NCBI RefSeq assembly: GCF_042654585.1
Contig: NZ_JBHSGR010000014.1
Coordinates: 1-64,000 of the forward strand
Direction: 5' to 3'
Length of the DNA stretch: 64,000 nucleotides
From: Geodermatophilus arenarius
Lineage (GTDB): Bacteria; Actinomycetota; Actinomycetes; Mycobacteriales; Geodermatophilaceae
Shown one piece after another: positions 8,101 to 16,841 of this stretch (the first letter of the stretch is position 1; the number at the start of each line of letters is the position of its first letter). Under the pieces are notes generated by a model. The model was not told the origin of the DNA and did not search any database. It worked only from the letters and a program-made list of their open reading frames with translations. A program made the position numbers and the translations under genes.

Positions 8101-8224
8101 GTCGGCTCCTCTCGCCGCGGCCACGTCGCCTGCGCCTCCCCCCGTGCAGGAGGCACCGTGCCAGCGGACCGCCCCGTCCCGCACCGGGTTCGACCACGCC
8201 GGGCGGGCCGCCCGTCCGGGCCGG

Positions 8225-9790
8225 TCAGCGCGCGGACCGGGCCGAGGAGGCGCCGCGCCTGCCGCCGGGCCGCGGGGCCGGGACGGCGGAGGTCCGCAGG
8301 GGGAGCTGTACGAGGTAGGCGTCCACCGCCGCGTCCCTGCCCTTGAGCTGCAGTCCCGTCACCGGCACGAGGTCGACCGCGCCCGGCAGCTGGTCGCGCG
8401 TCCCGGTGCCGACCAGGACGCCGCCGACCGGGGCGTGCTGCTGCAGCCGGGCCGCGACGTTCACGGTGTCCCCGACGGCGGGGTAGACCAGGTAGCCGCT
8501 GCCGCCCATCTCGCTGAACACGACCGGGCCGCTCTCGACGCCGATCCGCAGCCCCGGCCAGTCGGGGTGCTCGGCGCGGATCCGCGCCACCTCCGCCTGC
8601 AGCGCCGCGGCCGCCTCCACCGCGCGCAGTGCGTGGTCGGGCTGGTCCCCGGCGCGGTTGAACGTGGCGAACACGCCGTCGCCGGCGAACTTCTCCACCT
8701 CGCCGCCGAACCTCCGGGAGATCAGCGGCGCGGCCCGCTCGTAGTAGGCGCGCAGCATGGCCGCGACCTCCACCGCGTCGCGCCGGGCGGTGAAGGTGGT
8801 GAAGCCCGCCAGGTCGCCGACCAGGACGGACACCTCGCCGCGGTGCTCGCGCGTCGTCGGCAGGTAGAGGGTGCGGAAGCGCTCGTCGCGCCACTCGCGC
8901 CGCGCGGCGGCGAAGACCAGGAGGTAGGCGATGACGATCAGCGCGTGCCACACCCACCAGGCGGGGTGCCACTTGCGCTCGCCGGCCAGCGCCACCCCCA
9001 CCAGGGCCTCCGCGAGCAGGCCGTAGCAGGCCACGACGCTGAAGAGCAGCAGCCCGAAGTGGCTCCGGTTGACCCACCAGAGGCGGACCGCCGCCAGCAG
9101 GTAGAGGAGCGCGCCGACCGCCGCGGCCGCCGTGAGCGCGACGTGCTCCCCGCCCTCGGCGCTCACCTGCTGCAGCGGCGGCCACTCGGCCACCGACCAC
9201 AGCCCCCAGACGACGATCGACCCGAGGACGGCGCCGCGCAGCGCCCGCCGGTGGCGCGCCACCCACGCCTCGGCCGGGGGCCGAGCGTCCACCAGCGCCG
9301 AGGCCGCGGCGAAGGGGGCGGCGACGAGCAGCCCGGTCGTGATGGCGACGGTGAAGCCGGGCAGCGCGTCGTGGGTGAGCACGTGCTGGGTGCCGACGGC
9401 GTGCAGCGCCATGAAGCCGCTGGTCGCGAGGAACGCCAGGGACAGGAGCAGGACGCGGGCGTCCCCGCGCCGGCGGGCCGCCTCCCCGGCGACCAGCGAC
9501 AGGCTGGCCGCCACGGCCCCGACGGTCAGGAAGACGGAGAAGTGCAGCGCCGGCCCGGTCCAGTGCAGCCCCTCGAAGTCGCTGCGCAGCAGGAACACCA
9601 GCCCGACCAGGGGGAGGGCCATCGCGACCAGCAGCATCGCCGCGACCGTCGGCCGGCGTCCGTGGACGGCGATCAGGTGGGCGAGGGTGCCGGGTGTGGT
9701 CCGCCCCGCGCCCGCGAGTGCCGGGGCGACGTCCTCCCGGCGGTGACGGAGTGGGGACCCGGTCGCGGGGTCGCGGTGCCGGCCGCTCAC
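8225..9790 (-). CDS. Membrane-bound class III adenylate cyclase
   Basis: 521 aa from a GTG preceded by CGGGGACG. About 30-300 holds eight or so hydrophobic helices (for example LLVAMALPLVGLVFLL). The catalytic CHD domain spans about 315-500. The metal aspartates are present in VLVGDLAGFTTFT and EKFAGDGVFATF, the latter including the substrate-binding Lys. The transition-state Asn and Arg are present in GDTVNVAARLQ. The domain should therefore be active, as a homodimer, making cAMP from ATP. The start is uncertain; an open frame continues upstream without family features. A Crp/Fnr-type regulator is encoded at 30.4 kb, but no link is shown. Confidence 0.88.
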   Translation of the reverse strand: MSGRHRDPATGSPLRHRREDVAPALAGAGRTTPGTLAHLIAVHGRRPTVAAMLLVAMALPLVGLVFLLRSDFEGLHWTGPALHFSVFLTVGAVAASLSLVAGEAARRRGDARVLLLSLAFLATSGFMALHAVGTQHVLTHDALPGFTVAITTGLLVAAPFAAASALVDARPPAEAWVARHRRALRGAVLGSIVVWGLWSVAEWPPLQQVSAEGGEHVALTAAAAVGALLYLLAAVRLWWVNRSHFGLLLFSVVACYGLLAEALVGVALAGERKWHPAWWVWHALIVIAYLLVFAAARREWRDERFRTLYLPTTREHRGEVSVLVGDLAGFTTFTARRDAVEVAAMLRAYYERAAPLISRRFGGEVEKFAGDGVFATFNRAGDQPDHALRAVEAAAALQAEVARIRAEHPDWPGLRIGVESGPVVFSEMGGSGYLVYPAVGDTVNVAARLQQHAPVGGVLVGTGTRDQLPGAVDLVPVTGLQLKGRDAAVDAYLVQLPLRTSAVPAPRPGGRRGASSARSAR

Positions 9791-9987
9791 CGCACGTCCC
9801 CGGGACGGGCACGAGGACGGCTGCGCCGCGGGGGCTCCTCCCGGAGCCGGCGGCGTGCGCTCCCGGCCGACGTGGCCGGCGCCGAGGCCACGGAGGGCAG
9901 TGTGCTCCCGGGAAGGGGGCGGGCACCAGCACTGCGGTACCCGCCGTCGACCGGAGCCGCCGGTCAGTGCACCCGGCGGCTGCGCAC

Positions 9988-10446
9988 CTAGCGGCCCGTC
10001 CGGTCGCGGTAGCGGGCGGCGCGCCGGGCCGCCGCGGCCTGGCGGCGCTGCCGGTCGCGCTGCTCGCGCGCCTCCCACCGGGCCTCGCGGTGGGCGGCGG
10101 CGGTGCCGACCGGGTAGCCGGCCTTGACCACGCGGTTCTCGGTCGCCTCCACCATGTAGGCCAGCGAGTAGACCATCCCCAGCGCGATGCCCCCGCCGGC
10201 CGCCGCCAGCCGCAGCCCCCAGCCGGCCGGCAGCAGCAGCATGACCAGGGCGATGGGGACCGCCATCTGCACGAGGCTGCGCACGACGTGGCGCGCCCAC
10301 CAGGTGCTCGTCGTCGTGTCGAACAGGACCCAGCCGCGGTTGCGCCGGGGGAGTCCGCCGCCGAGGGCGTACCACAGCCACCGGTGGGGGGCGGGGCGGA
10401 CGACGGGGTCGGCCGGCGCGGCGGACGTCGGGCTGGGCTGGGTCAT
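9988..10446 (-). CDS. DUF5313-like membrane protein
   Basis: 152 aa from an ATG at 10446 (AGGAG lies 11 bases upstream; a GTG at 10479 is possible). After a disordered start comes RWLWYALGGGLPRRNRGWVLFDTTTSTWWARHVVRSL, then two hydrophobic helices (about 60-80 and 85-105), then NRVVKAGYPVGTAAAHR and a long basic tail. This fits the DUF5313 family of actinobacterial small membrane proteins; function unknown. A palindrome sharing an 11-mer with the MarR gene's own promoter lies about 65 bases upstream, so the neighbouring OhrR-type regulator may control it. Confidence 0.75.
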   Translation of the reverse strand: MTQPSPTSAAPADPVVRPAPHRWLWYALGGGLPRRNRGWVLFDTTTSTWWARHVVRSLVQMAVPIALVMLLLPAGWGLRLAAAGGGIALGMVYSLAYMVEATENRVVKAGYPVGTAAAHREARWEAREQRDRQRRQAAAARRAARYRDRTGR

Positions 10447-10509
10447 GTCGGTGGTGTGCTCCTGCTCGGTGACGGCCACGCCTCCATCATCCCCCGGATC
10501 CCATGGGGC

Positions 10510-10522
10510 ACCAAGCATTGGT
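10510..10522. promoter_or_regulatory. Candidate MarR/OhrR operator upstream of the DUF5313 gene
   Basis: ACCAA-GCA-TTGGT is a perfect short inverted repeat, with TGGGGCACCAA at 10504-10514. The same 11-mer occurs at 11087-11097 upstream of the MarR gene. It lies between the marR stop and the DUF5313 start. Inferred operator; no factor is shown to bind. Confidence 0.45.
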
Positions 10523-10555
10523 GGACCATGTGTCGGACTCGACAGTCGGGGCGGT

Positions 10556-11068
10556 TCACGCTCGATCGCGGGCGGCCAGCGCCTCCTGCGAGGCGGCGAT
10601 CACCCGGGCGAGGGCCCCGTGCAGGCTCACCAGCTCCTCGAGGGGCATGCCGAGACGCTCGACGACGCCGGCCGGGATCGCCTCGGCCCGGGCACGCAGC
10701 GCCAGCCCCTCCTCGGTCAGCGCGAGCGCCAGGTTGCGCTGGTCCGCGGGGTCGCGCTCACGGCGCAGCAGGCCGGCCGTCTCGAGCCGCTTGAGCAGGG
10801 GGGAGAGGGTGCCGGGGTCGAGCTGCAGCAGCCCCGACAGCCGCTTCACCGACAGCGACCCGTGCTGCCACAGCGCGAGCATCACCAGGTACTGCGGATG
10901 GGTCAGGCCCAGCGGTTCGAGGACGGGACGGTAGACGGCGACCACGTTGCGCGCGGCCACCGAGAGCGCGAAGCACACCTGCCGGTCGAGGGCGAGCACG
11001 TCCTCGGAGGCGAGGGCGCGCAGGTCCTCGGACCCGGCGGGAGCCTGCGGCGTCTGGCTCGTGGTCAC
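10556..11068 (-). CDS. OhrR-type MarR family transcriptional regulator
   Basis: 170 aa, winged-helix repressor. The N-terminal stretch LDRQVCFALSVAARNVVAVYRPVLEPLGLTHPQYLVMLALW is typical of OhrR, including the reactive Cys (near residue 32) whose oxidation by organic peroxides releases DNA in characterised members. The DNA-binding wing segment DPGTLSPLLKRLETAGLLRRERDPADQR follows. GTG start. No ohr peroxidase gene is next to it, so its targets may be the DUF5313 gene and itself; both upstream regions share TGGGGCACCAA within palindromes. Confidence 0.9.
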   Translation of the reverse strand: MTTSQTPQAPAGSEDLRALASEDVLALDRQVCFALSVAARNVVAVYRPVLEPLGLTHPQYLVMLALWQHGSLSVKRLSGLLQLDPGTLSPLLKRLETAGLLRRERDPADQRNLALALTEEGLALRARAEAIPAGVVERLGMPLEELVSLHGALARVIAASQEALAARDRA

Positions 11069-11084
11069 CCCGCCAGGGTAGGAC

Positions 11085-11098
11085 GTTGGGGCACCAAC
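11085..11098. promoter_or_regulatory. Candidate autoregulatory operator of the OhrR-type regulator
   Basis: GTTGG-GGCA-CCAAC is a perfect 5-4-5 inverted repeat, 17 bases upstream of the marR GTG. It contains TGGGGCACCAA, also found at 10504-10514. Position and symmetry fit autorepression. Confidence 0.5.
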
Positions 11099-11250
11099 GG
11101 TTCGGCCGCCAACGGGTTCCCGGTCACTCCCGGCAGCGCAGGGGCGGCGCGCCGGCCCGTGGTGCGGGAGGTGCCGTGCGGGCCCGGCGCCACCTCGACG
11201 TCGTGCCCGGCCCGCGACTGCCGGGCGCCCACCGCCCGGCGCGCCCGCCG

Positions 11251-11904
11251 TCAGTCCGCGCAGAGCGTGGTCACCCGGACGGCCCCGACGAACGGCGCCT
11301 CCCAGCGCCTGCGGAACTCGGTGACGTGCTGCTCGGTGGGGAAGTACACGGCGACGGCGTGCTCCGACCGGTCGCGGCCCAGCGCCTCTGCCGCCCCCTC
11401 GTCACACGCCAGCTCGCCCAGGCCGGCGCCCGGCCAGAGTTCCTGGACGTCGGCGAGGACCTGCTGGAGCGCGGGGTCGCCGGGTGCTCCGACGGCGACG
11501 TAGGCGGCCCAGAGGAGGGCGCCGTGCGTCGGGGTGGACTCGATCGGCCAGCCGGGGAGGCCCTCGGTCCCGTTGCCCGTGCCCTCGTCACCCGTGCCCT
11601 CGTCACCGGGGTCCTGGGGCGCCGAGGTCCCCGCGGCGGTGCCGTCGTCGTCGGCGGCGGTGGTGTCGTCCGCGGTGCCGTCGTCGTCCGCGGTGCCGTC
11701 GTCCGTGGTGGTGGTGCCGTCGTCGGTCGTGGTGCCGTCGTCGGTCGCGTCGGCCGGTGCCGGCGGCGGGGTCGCGGACGCCTCGACGGAGGGGCTCGCG
11801 GAGCTGCCGGTGGTCGGAGAGGCCGTGCCGTCCGCTCCGCCCGAGCAGCCGGCCAGCAGCAGGGCGCCGGTGAGGAGCGACGACACGAGCGCGGAGCGGT
11901 TCAC
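11251..11904 (-). CDS. Secreted lipoprotein with Thr/Asp/Gly-rich linker
   Basis: 217 aa from a GTG preceded by GAGGAGG. The N-terminal signal VNRSALVSSLLTGALLLAGC ends in a lipobox (LLLAGC), so the mature protein should be lipid-anchored outside the membrane. About 25-110 is a low-complexity linker of DDGT-like units, at DNA level a run of GTCGTC-rich repeats on the plus strand (about 11636-11760). The C-terminal 100 residues form the globular part (HGALLWAAYVAVGAPGDPALQQV, AVYFPTEQHVTEFRRRWEAP), with two Cys that could pair. Family and function not recognised. Confidence 0.85.
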   Translation of the reverse strand: MNRSALVSSLLTGALLLAGCSGGADGTASPTTGSSASPSVEASATPPPAPADATDDGTTTDDGTTTTDDGTADDDGTADDTTAADDDGTAAGTSAPQDPGDEGTGDEGTGNGTEGLPGWPIESTPTHGALLWAAYVAVGAPGDPALQQVLADVQELWPGAGLGELACDEGAAEALGRDRSEHAVAVYFPTEQHVTEFRRRWEAPFVGAVRVTTLCAD

Positions 11905-12203
11905 GGGGACCTCCTCGGATCTGAGGCCGTGAGGATCGACAGTCCGCGCAGGCGTCACCAGGGGGACCGTGCGTCCGCTGTCGCCGAAGTCCCGGTGCCG
12001 GGTGCACGACACCTGCCAGTTCCGCGGCGTGGTCTCCCGGGTCCCCGGGCGAGTCGCTCACTCCGCCGTGAGCCGGGCACGGACGGTCACCGGACGAGGC
12101 GGCGGCAAGGAGCCCCGCGCGCACGCGCTCCCCGAGCACGGCGAGCCGCCGCGGCTGCCCGGCAGCGCCGCCGGCCGGATCGTCCTCCGTCCCCGACGCG
12201 GGA

Positions 12204-13214
12204 TCAGTGCTGCTGGGGGCGGCCCAGCCGCGCCTTCGTCTCCTCCACGTCGAACCCGTGCAGGCGGAGCAGGTTCTCGCCGAGGATCTTCCGCTTGGCG
12301 ACGTCCGTGAGCTGCGGATAGCCGTAGCCCTCGCACAGGTCCTGCGGGATGGAGAAGTCCATGAAGGCCCGCAGCGCCCACTGCGGGTGGAAGATCGGCG
12401 CCTCCGAGCCGTAGACGATCTTGTCCTCCCCGCACCAGAACAGCAGCTTGCCGAGGATCTCGGCGAACATCCGCGGCGCCCGGACGACGAAGTTGATCGT
12501 CGCCGCCAGCGAGGCGTACAGGTTGGGCCAGCGGATCAGCTGCCAGCAGGTCTCGTCGATGAACGGCAGCCCGACGTGGAAGATCACGAAGTTGATGTCC
12601 GGGAAGGCGGCCGCGGCGCCGTCCATGTCCCAGGTCTGGGTCGCCTCGACCGGCTGCGGCCCCAGCGGCACGCCCTTGTGCACGCCGATGAGGTTCACCC
12701 CGAGCTCCTGGGCCTTCTCGAACACCGGGAAGGCGACCCTCGGGTCGTCCATCCGCCACGGGAACGGGGAGCCGTAGTCGTAGCGGACGTTGTAGAACTT
12801 GAACGCCCTGGCGCCGAACTCGCCGACCTGGCGCTCCATCAGGTCCAGCGCCCGGCGTCCCTCGAGCGGGTTCACCGAGCCCCAGAACACCGTCCGGTCC
12901 GGGTCCCGCATCGCCAGTTCCGCGCACGTCTCCCACGGGGAGAGCCCGTCGCGGAACAGGTCGGTCAACGGCAGCGGCATCGCGGCCAGCATGTCGGTGT
13001 CCGACTGCTCGTAGACCATCTGCCGGATGTCGGCCGGCGTCCACTCCCGGAGGAACTCCTCCGCCGACAGCGTCGGCTCGCCGTCCGGGGTCAGCGTCGT
13101 GTGGAAGGCGTACAGGTGGTTGGCGAACATCTGCCCCGGTGACCCGAACGCGTTCTTGGCCGTGAAGTTGAACGGGTGCGCGACCCCGTCGAACACGAAT
13201 GCGTCGCCGATCAT
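12204..13214 (-). CDS. Amidohydrolase family protein
   Basis: 336 aa, amidohydrolase_2-like TIM barrel. Metal-site candidates are HVGLPFIDET (about 208) and the late VYGSEAPIFHP segment where this family keeps its final acidic residue. FKFYNVRYDYG and GVHKGVPLGPQ are barrel strands. The first metal motif normally H-x-H reads HPFNF near residue 13, so part of the site is altered. Its ATG overlaps the stop of the DUF59 gene by 4 bp, so the two are translationally coupled. In some actinobacteria this pair accompanies soluble diiron (propane) monooxygenase operons; none of those subunits is present here. Substrate unknown. Confidence 0.85.
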   Translation of the reverse strand: MIGDAFVFDGVAHPFNFTAKNAFGSPGQMFANHLYAFHTTLTPDGEPTLSAEEFLREWTPADIRQMVYEQSDTDMLAAMPLPLTDLFRDGLSPWETCAELAMRDPDRTVFWGSVNPLEGRRALDLMERQVGEFGARAFKFYNVRYDYGSPFPWRMDDPRVAFPVFEKAQELGVNLIGVHKGVPLGPQPVEATQTWDMDGAAAAFPDINFVIFHVGLPFIDETCWQLIRWPNLYASLAATINFVVRAPRMFAEILGKLLFWCGEDKIVYGSEAPIFHPQWALRAFMDFSIPQDLCEGYGYPQLTDVAKRKILGENLLRLHGFDVEETKARLGRPQQH

Positions 13215-13621
13215 GGTCGTCCTCCTGGGCTGGGGCCGAGCGGCCGGGAGCGGTGGGCGGTGAGGAAGGCGTCGCGGTCGGGGACGGCGACGGGGTCGGG
13301 GAGGGACCGCAGCCGGCGGGCGGCCGCGGGGGAGAGCCGGTCGGTCGTCCAGGCCTCGTCCCAGACGACCTCCACCTCGCAGGTCTCGACGCCGGGCTGC
13401 TGCCGGATCGCCGTCTCGACGTCGCTGACCACCCGGGCGGCGAACGGGCACCAGCCCGAGGTGAGCAGCAGCTCGACCCGGACGTGGCCGTCGCGGACGT
13501 CGACCGACCGGAGCAGGCCCATGTCGACGACGGAGATGCCCTTCTCCCGGCAGCAGGGGTCGAACACGGTGGACAGCGCGCGGGCGGCCCACCCGGGCAC
13601 CGCGGGGGACGGCTGCGTCAT
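13211..13621 (-). CDS. MIP18/DUF59 (PaaD-like) metal-sulfur cluster assembly protein
   Basis: 136 aa. The core VVDMGLLRSVDVRDGHVRVELLLTSGWCPFAARVVSDVETAIRQ is the MIP18/DUF59 fold with its conserved T-x-x-x-C (TSGWCP) segment. Family members help deliver Fe-S clusters or mature metalloenzymes. CC in FDPCCREKG near residue 23 gives extra possible metal ligands. First gene of the two-gene unit, overlapping the amidohydrolase by ATGA. Likely role: maturation of the partner or of an oxygenase encoded elsewhere (inference). Confidence 0.85.
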   Translation of the reverse strand: MTQPSPAVPGWAARALSTVFDPCCREKGISVVDMGLLRSVDVRDGHVRVELLLTSGWCPFAARVVSDVETAIRQQPGVETCEVEVVWDEAWTTDRLSPAAARRLRSLPDPVAVPDRDAFLTAHRSRPLGPSPGGRP

Positions 13622-13947
13622 CCCGCCATGGTGTGACCTGCGTCACGGTCGGACCAGGGGTTCGGCCACGACCGGTCCCGTCCGGCCGGCTGGGGAGGGC
13701 CCGGGAACAGCGCGGCTCCCCGGGTGTTGACACCATGGAGGCCCCGCCCCCGGGACCGGAGCGGGTCGCCCGACGGCGACCTCCCGCCGGCCGGGGCTCC
13801 CGGGCCGCCGTCCGCGGTCCCCGGGCGCCCTCGGGCGCCCCGCCCGACGCGGGGCACCGGACCCCGTCCGGAGCGTCCCCGCTCCGGCCGCGGGACCGTG
13901 CGCGACGCTGCCGCGGCGACCGTGCCCGGCACTGCAGAGGAGGATCC
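13622..13947. other. Gene-free divergent interval (326 bp)
   Basis: Lies between the DUF59 gene (leftward) and the SNF2 helicase (rightward). It is GC-rich and has no coding-like ORF or strong hairpin. TTGACA occurs at 13727-13732, but no -10-like element follows at 16-19 bases. Presumably both promoters are here; they were not located. Confidence 0.5.
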
Positions 13948-16095
13948 TTGGCTCGACCAGGCCAGCGCCAGTCAGGCGCTCGCCGCAGCGCCCCGCGCGA
14001 CCAGCGGCGGGGCCGCCGTGACGACGACGTCGTCGCGGTGCTCGCCCGCACCGTCCGGGACGTGGAGGCGGCCGCCCGGCGCGGGCGCGTGACGCCCTCC
14101 GTGCGCACGCGGTTCCAGGCCGTCGCGCTGCTGCTGCGCGACGAGCGCGCCCGCGTCCGCGCGGACACGGGCCTCAGCGACGGCCGCCGGAGCGAGCAGC
14201 TCAAGCGCCTGGACGGCGTGGCGACCATCCTCGCGACGACCGCCGTCCGCGACGCCGGGCTGCTGGCGCTGCTCGGCGAGGACGCCGTCGTCTCCGACGC
14301 GGCCCGGTCGCTCGTGCGCGAGATGCAGAAGGCCGCCGGTGTCGAGCCGGTCGTCGAGGAGGCCGCGCCGGCCGACGTCCCGGACGAGCCCGCCACCCCC
14401 CAGCGCCGCGCCGTGCCGCAGTCGGTCATCTCCCGGCAGCTGGCCAACCCGTTCCTCGCCCCGGACTTCTCCGCCGCCGCCCCGCGCGCCCCGCGCCCTC
14501 GCCGCCTGGCCGGCTGGGAGCTGCTCGGCCCGCTGCTGACCTCCTTCGAGCGCGCCGGCGGCGGGGCCCCGGCGTGCATGGACCTGCCCTTCCCGACGAA
14601 CCGCTTCACCCCGGCCGGGCTGGAGCTGATGCCGCACCAGGGGCAGCTGGTCGCCGCGGCCGCGGCCGGGCACCGGACCTTCCTGCTCGCCGACGAGCCC
14701 GGCCTGGGCAAGACCGCGCAGGCGCTGCTCGCCGCGGAGGCGGCGGACGCCTACCCGCTGCTCGTCGTCGTGCCCAACGTCGTCAAGACCAACTGGGCGC
14801 GGGAGGCCGGCCGCTGGACGCCGCACCGCCCGGCCACCGTGGTGCAGGGCGACGGCGAGACGGTCGACGGCTTCGCCGACGTCGTCGTCGTCAACTACGA
14901 GGTCCTCGACCGCCACGTGGGCTGGCTCGGCGACTTCGGCTTCCGCGGGATGGTCGTCGACGAGGCGCACTTCATCAAGAACAAGACCTCGCAGCGCTCG
15001 CAGCACGTCCTCGCGCTGTCCGAGCGGATCCGGTCGCGCACCGTGCGGCCGCTGCTGATGGCCCTCACCGGCACCCCGCTGATCAACGACATCGAGGACT
15101 TCCGGGCCATCTGGCAGTTCCTCGGCTGGATCGACGACGCCAAGCCGCTCGGCGAGCTGATGGACGCGCTCGAGGACACCGGCCTGACGCCCGCGGACCG
15201 CGGCTTCTCCGCCGCCGCCCGGCAGTGCGTGATCGACCTGGGGATCGTGCGCCGCCGCAAGGTCGACGTCGCCGCCGACATCCCCGCCCGCCGCATCGCC
15301 GACCTCCCGGTCGAGCTGGACGGCGCAGCCGGCCGGTCGATCCGGGCGGCCGAGCAGGAGCTGGTCCGCCGGATGGTGCGGCAGTACGAGACCGCGCTCG
15401 CGGCGCGGACCTCCGGCGTCGTCGAGGGGATCGACGCCGACCTGGTGCGCCGGGTGGCCCGGTCCGAGCTGAAGGACGCCACCACCACGACCGGCGAGAA
15501 CGTGTTCGGCATGATGCGGCGGATCGGCCGGGCGAAGGCCGGGCTGGCCGCCGACTACGCCGCCCAGCTGGCCCGCAGCGCCGGCAAGGTCGTCTTCTTC
15601 GCCAAGCACGTCGACGTCATGGACGCCGCCGAGGAGACCTTCGCCCGGCAGGGCGTGCGGTTCTCCTCCATCCGGGGCGACCAGACGCCGGCGGCGCGGC
15701 AGCGGGAGGTCGACGCGTTCGTCACCGACCCCGACGTCCACGTCGCGGTGTGCTCGCTGACCGCGGCGGGCGTGGGGCTGAACCTGCAGGTCGCGTCCAA
15801 CGTCGTGCTCGCCGAGCTGTCGTGGACCGACGCCGAGCAGACCCAGGCGATCGACCGCAGCCACCGCATCGGCCAGACCGAGCCGGTCACCGCGTGGCGG
15901 ATCATCGCCGCCCAGACCCTCGACGCGCGGATCGCCGAGCTGATCGACACCAAGGCGGGCCTCGCCGCCCGGGCGCTGGACGGCTCCGACGAGGAGGTGT
16001 CCTCGTCGGCGGACGTGCAGCTCGAGGCGCTGGTCGCCCTGCTCACCGACGCGCTGCGGACGTCGTCCGGGCAGGAGGAGGCCCTCGGCGCCTGA
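13948..16095 (+). CDS. SNF2-family DEAD/DEAH ATPase (helicase-like)
   Basis: 715 aa from a TTG preceded by GAGGAGGATCC; the frame is open further upstream but composition there is not protein-like. Residues 1-190 have no recognised domain (helical, basic start). The SNF2 motor follows: LADEPGLGKTAQALLA (Walker A, about 247), VVVDEAHFIKN (DEAH, about 335), LMALTGTPLIND (motif III), VVFFAKHVDVMDAAEETF, and the motif VI segment QAIDRSHRIGQTEPV (about 635). It is expected to translocate on duplex DNA and remodel bound proteins. No nuclease, methyltransferase or PLD partner is adjacent, so there is no support for a defence island. Confidence 0.92.
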   Translation: MARPGQRQSGARRSAPRDQRRGRRDDDVVAVLARTVRDVEAAARRGRVTPSVRTRFQAVALLLRDERARVRADTGLSDGRRSEQLKRLDGVATILATTAVRDAGLLALLGEDAVVSDAARSLVREMQKAAGVEPVVEEAAPADVPDEPATPQRRAVPQSVISRQLANPFLAPDFSAAAPRAPRPRRLAGWELLGPLLTSFERAGGGAPACMDLPFPTNRFTPAGLELMPHQGQLVAAAAAGHRTFLLADEPGLGKTAQALLAAEAADAYPLLVVVPNVVKTNWAREAGRWTPHRPATVVQGDGETVDGFADVVVVNYEVLDRHVGWLGDFGFRGMVVDEAHFIKNKTSQRSQHVLALSERIRSRTVRPLLMALTGTPLINDIEDFRAIWQFLGWIDDAKPLGELMDALEDTGLTPADRGFSAAARQCVIDLGIVRRRKVDVAADIPARRIADLPVELDGAAGRSIRAAEQELVRRMVRQYETALAARTSGVVEGIDADLVRRVARSELKDATTTTGENVFGMMRRIGRAKAGLAADYAAQLARSAGKVVFFAKHVDVMDAAEETFARQGVRFSSIRGDQTPAARQREVDAFVTDPDVHVAVCSLTAAGVGLNLQVASNVVLAELSWTDAEQTQAIDRSHRIGQTEPVTAWRIIAAQTLDARIAELIDTKAGLAARALDGSDEEVSSSADVQLEALVALLTDALRTSSGQEEALGA

Positions 16096-16148
16096 CCGTC
16101 AGGAGCCCACGCGCACCGGACCGGCGCCGAGGGAGCCGCCGCCCCGGT

Positions 16149-16841
16149 TCAGAACCGGTCGAGCAGCTCCTGCTGCGCCAGGCTGAGCAGCTGCACGCTG
16201 GCCATGCCGCTGAGCCCGATCAGCGTCCGCTGCTGCCCGGACAACGGCAGGGCGTCCAGGAGGTCGTCCAGTTCCCGTCCGTGGTGCGGGTCCAGCTCGG
16301 CGTGCAGCAGGAGCGTCCGGAACGCCTCCGGTCCGTATCCGCTGACCGCCTGCATCCGGTCGATGTCCTGCCTCGCGGGCGGGTACCCCTCCAGCAGTGC
16401 GATGTAGCCGAGCAGCCCCACGGGGTGGACGTGGTGCACCCAGTAGTACTGGGACCCGACGAGCGCGGCGACCGGGGGCGACGGCACACGGGCGAGCACC
16501 CGGTCAGGAGGGACGCCGATGGCCTCCAGGTCGGCCAGGAGCCAGTCGTCGTGCCCGCGCTCCTCGGGGATGTGGTGCTCGAGGTAGTCCGCGAGCGGCG
16601 CGGCGACCGGGTCGTCCGGGAGGGCCCGGGCCGCGGTCAGGGCCGTCTCCATGAGGGGCACGCTCGCCCGGATCATGCCGTGCCACATGACGAGGAACTC
16701 GGGGTAGACGCCGTGCAACCCGGGGTGGTCGACGATCCGCCGGCTGGTCGCCACCGCGAGGGGCAGCACGAGTTCGAGTCTGCCGCGGAGCCGGCGGCTC
16801 TCCGCCGGCTCCGGGCCCGTCCCGCCGGGACGAGGCTGCAT
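16149..16841 (-). CDS. Heme-oxygenase-like diiron oxidase (HDO; SznF/UndA-like)
   Basis: 230 aa, all-helical, the iron-containing redox enzyme family. A full set of candidate diiron ligands is visible: E65, E88 (YLEHH), H97 (ERGHDDW), E151 (LLEGYPP), then H180-x3-D184-x2-H187 (HAELDPHH). The last spacing is that of the SznF-type HDO site. Characterised members use O2 for N-oxygenation, C-C cleavage or desaturation of amino acids and fatty acids. Start ATG overlaps the stop of the 90-aa gene (TGATG), so the two are translationally coupled and probably work together. Substrate unknown; the partner small protein is a candidate carrier or substrate. Confidence 0.88.
   Translation of the reverse strand: MQPRPGGTGPEPAESRRLRGRLELVLPLAVATSRRIVDHPGLHGVYPEFLVMWHGMIRASVPLMETALTAARALPDDPVAAPLADYLEHHIPEERGHDDWLLADLEAIGVPPDRVLARVPSPPVAALVGSQYYWVHHVHPVGLLGYIALLEGYPPARQDIDRMQAVSGYGPEAFRTLLLHAELDPHHGRELDDLLDALPLSGQQRTLIGLSGMASVQLLSLAQQELLDRF

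Noticed and set aside
13727..13732. TTGACA as a -35 promoter element
   Set aside because: No -10-like hexamer follows at 16-19 bp; the downstream sequence is CCCCGCCCCC-like.
13948..16095. SNF2 helicase as part of a defence island (DISARM- or BREX-like)
   Set aside because: Neighbours are an amidohydrolase/DUF59 pair and an HDO unit. No methyltransferase, PLD nuclease, DUF1998 or other defence partner is nearby.
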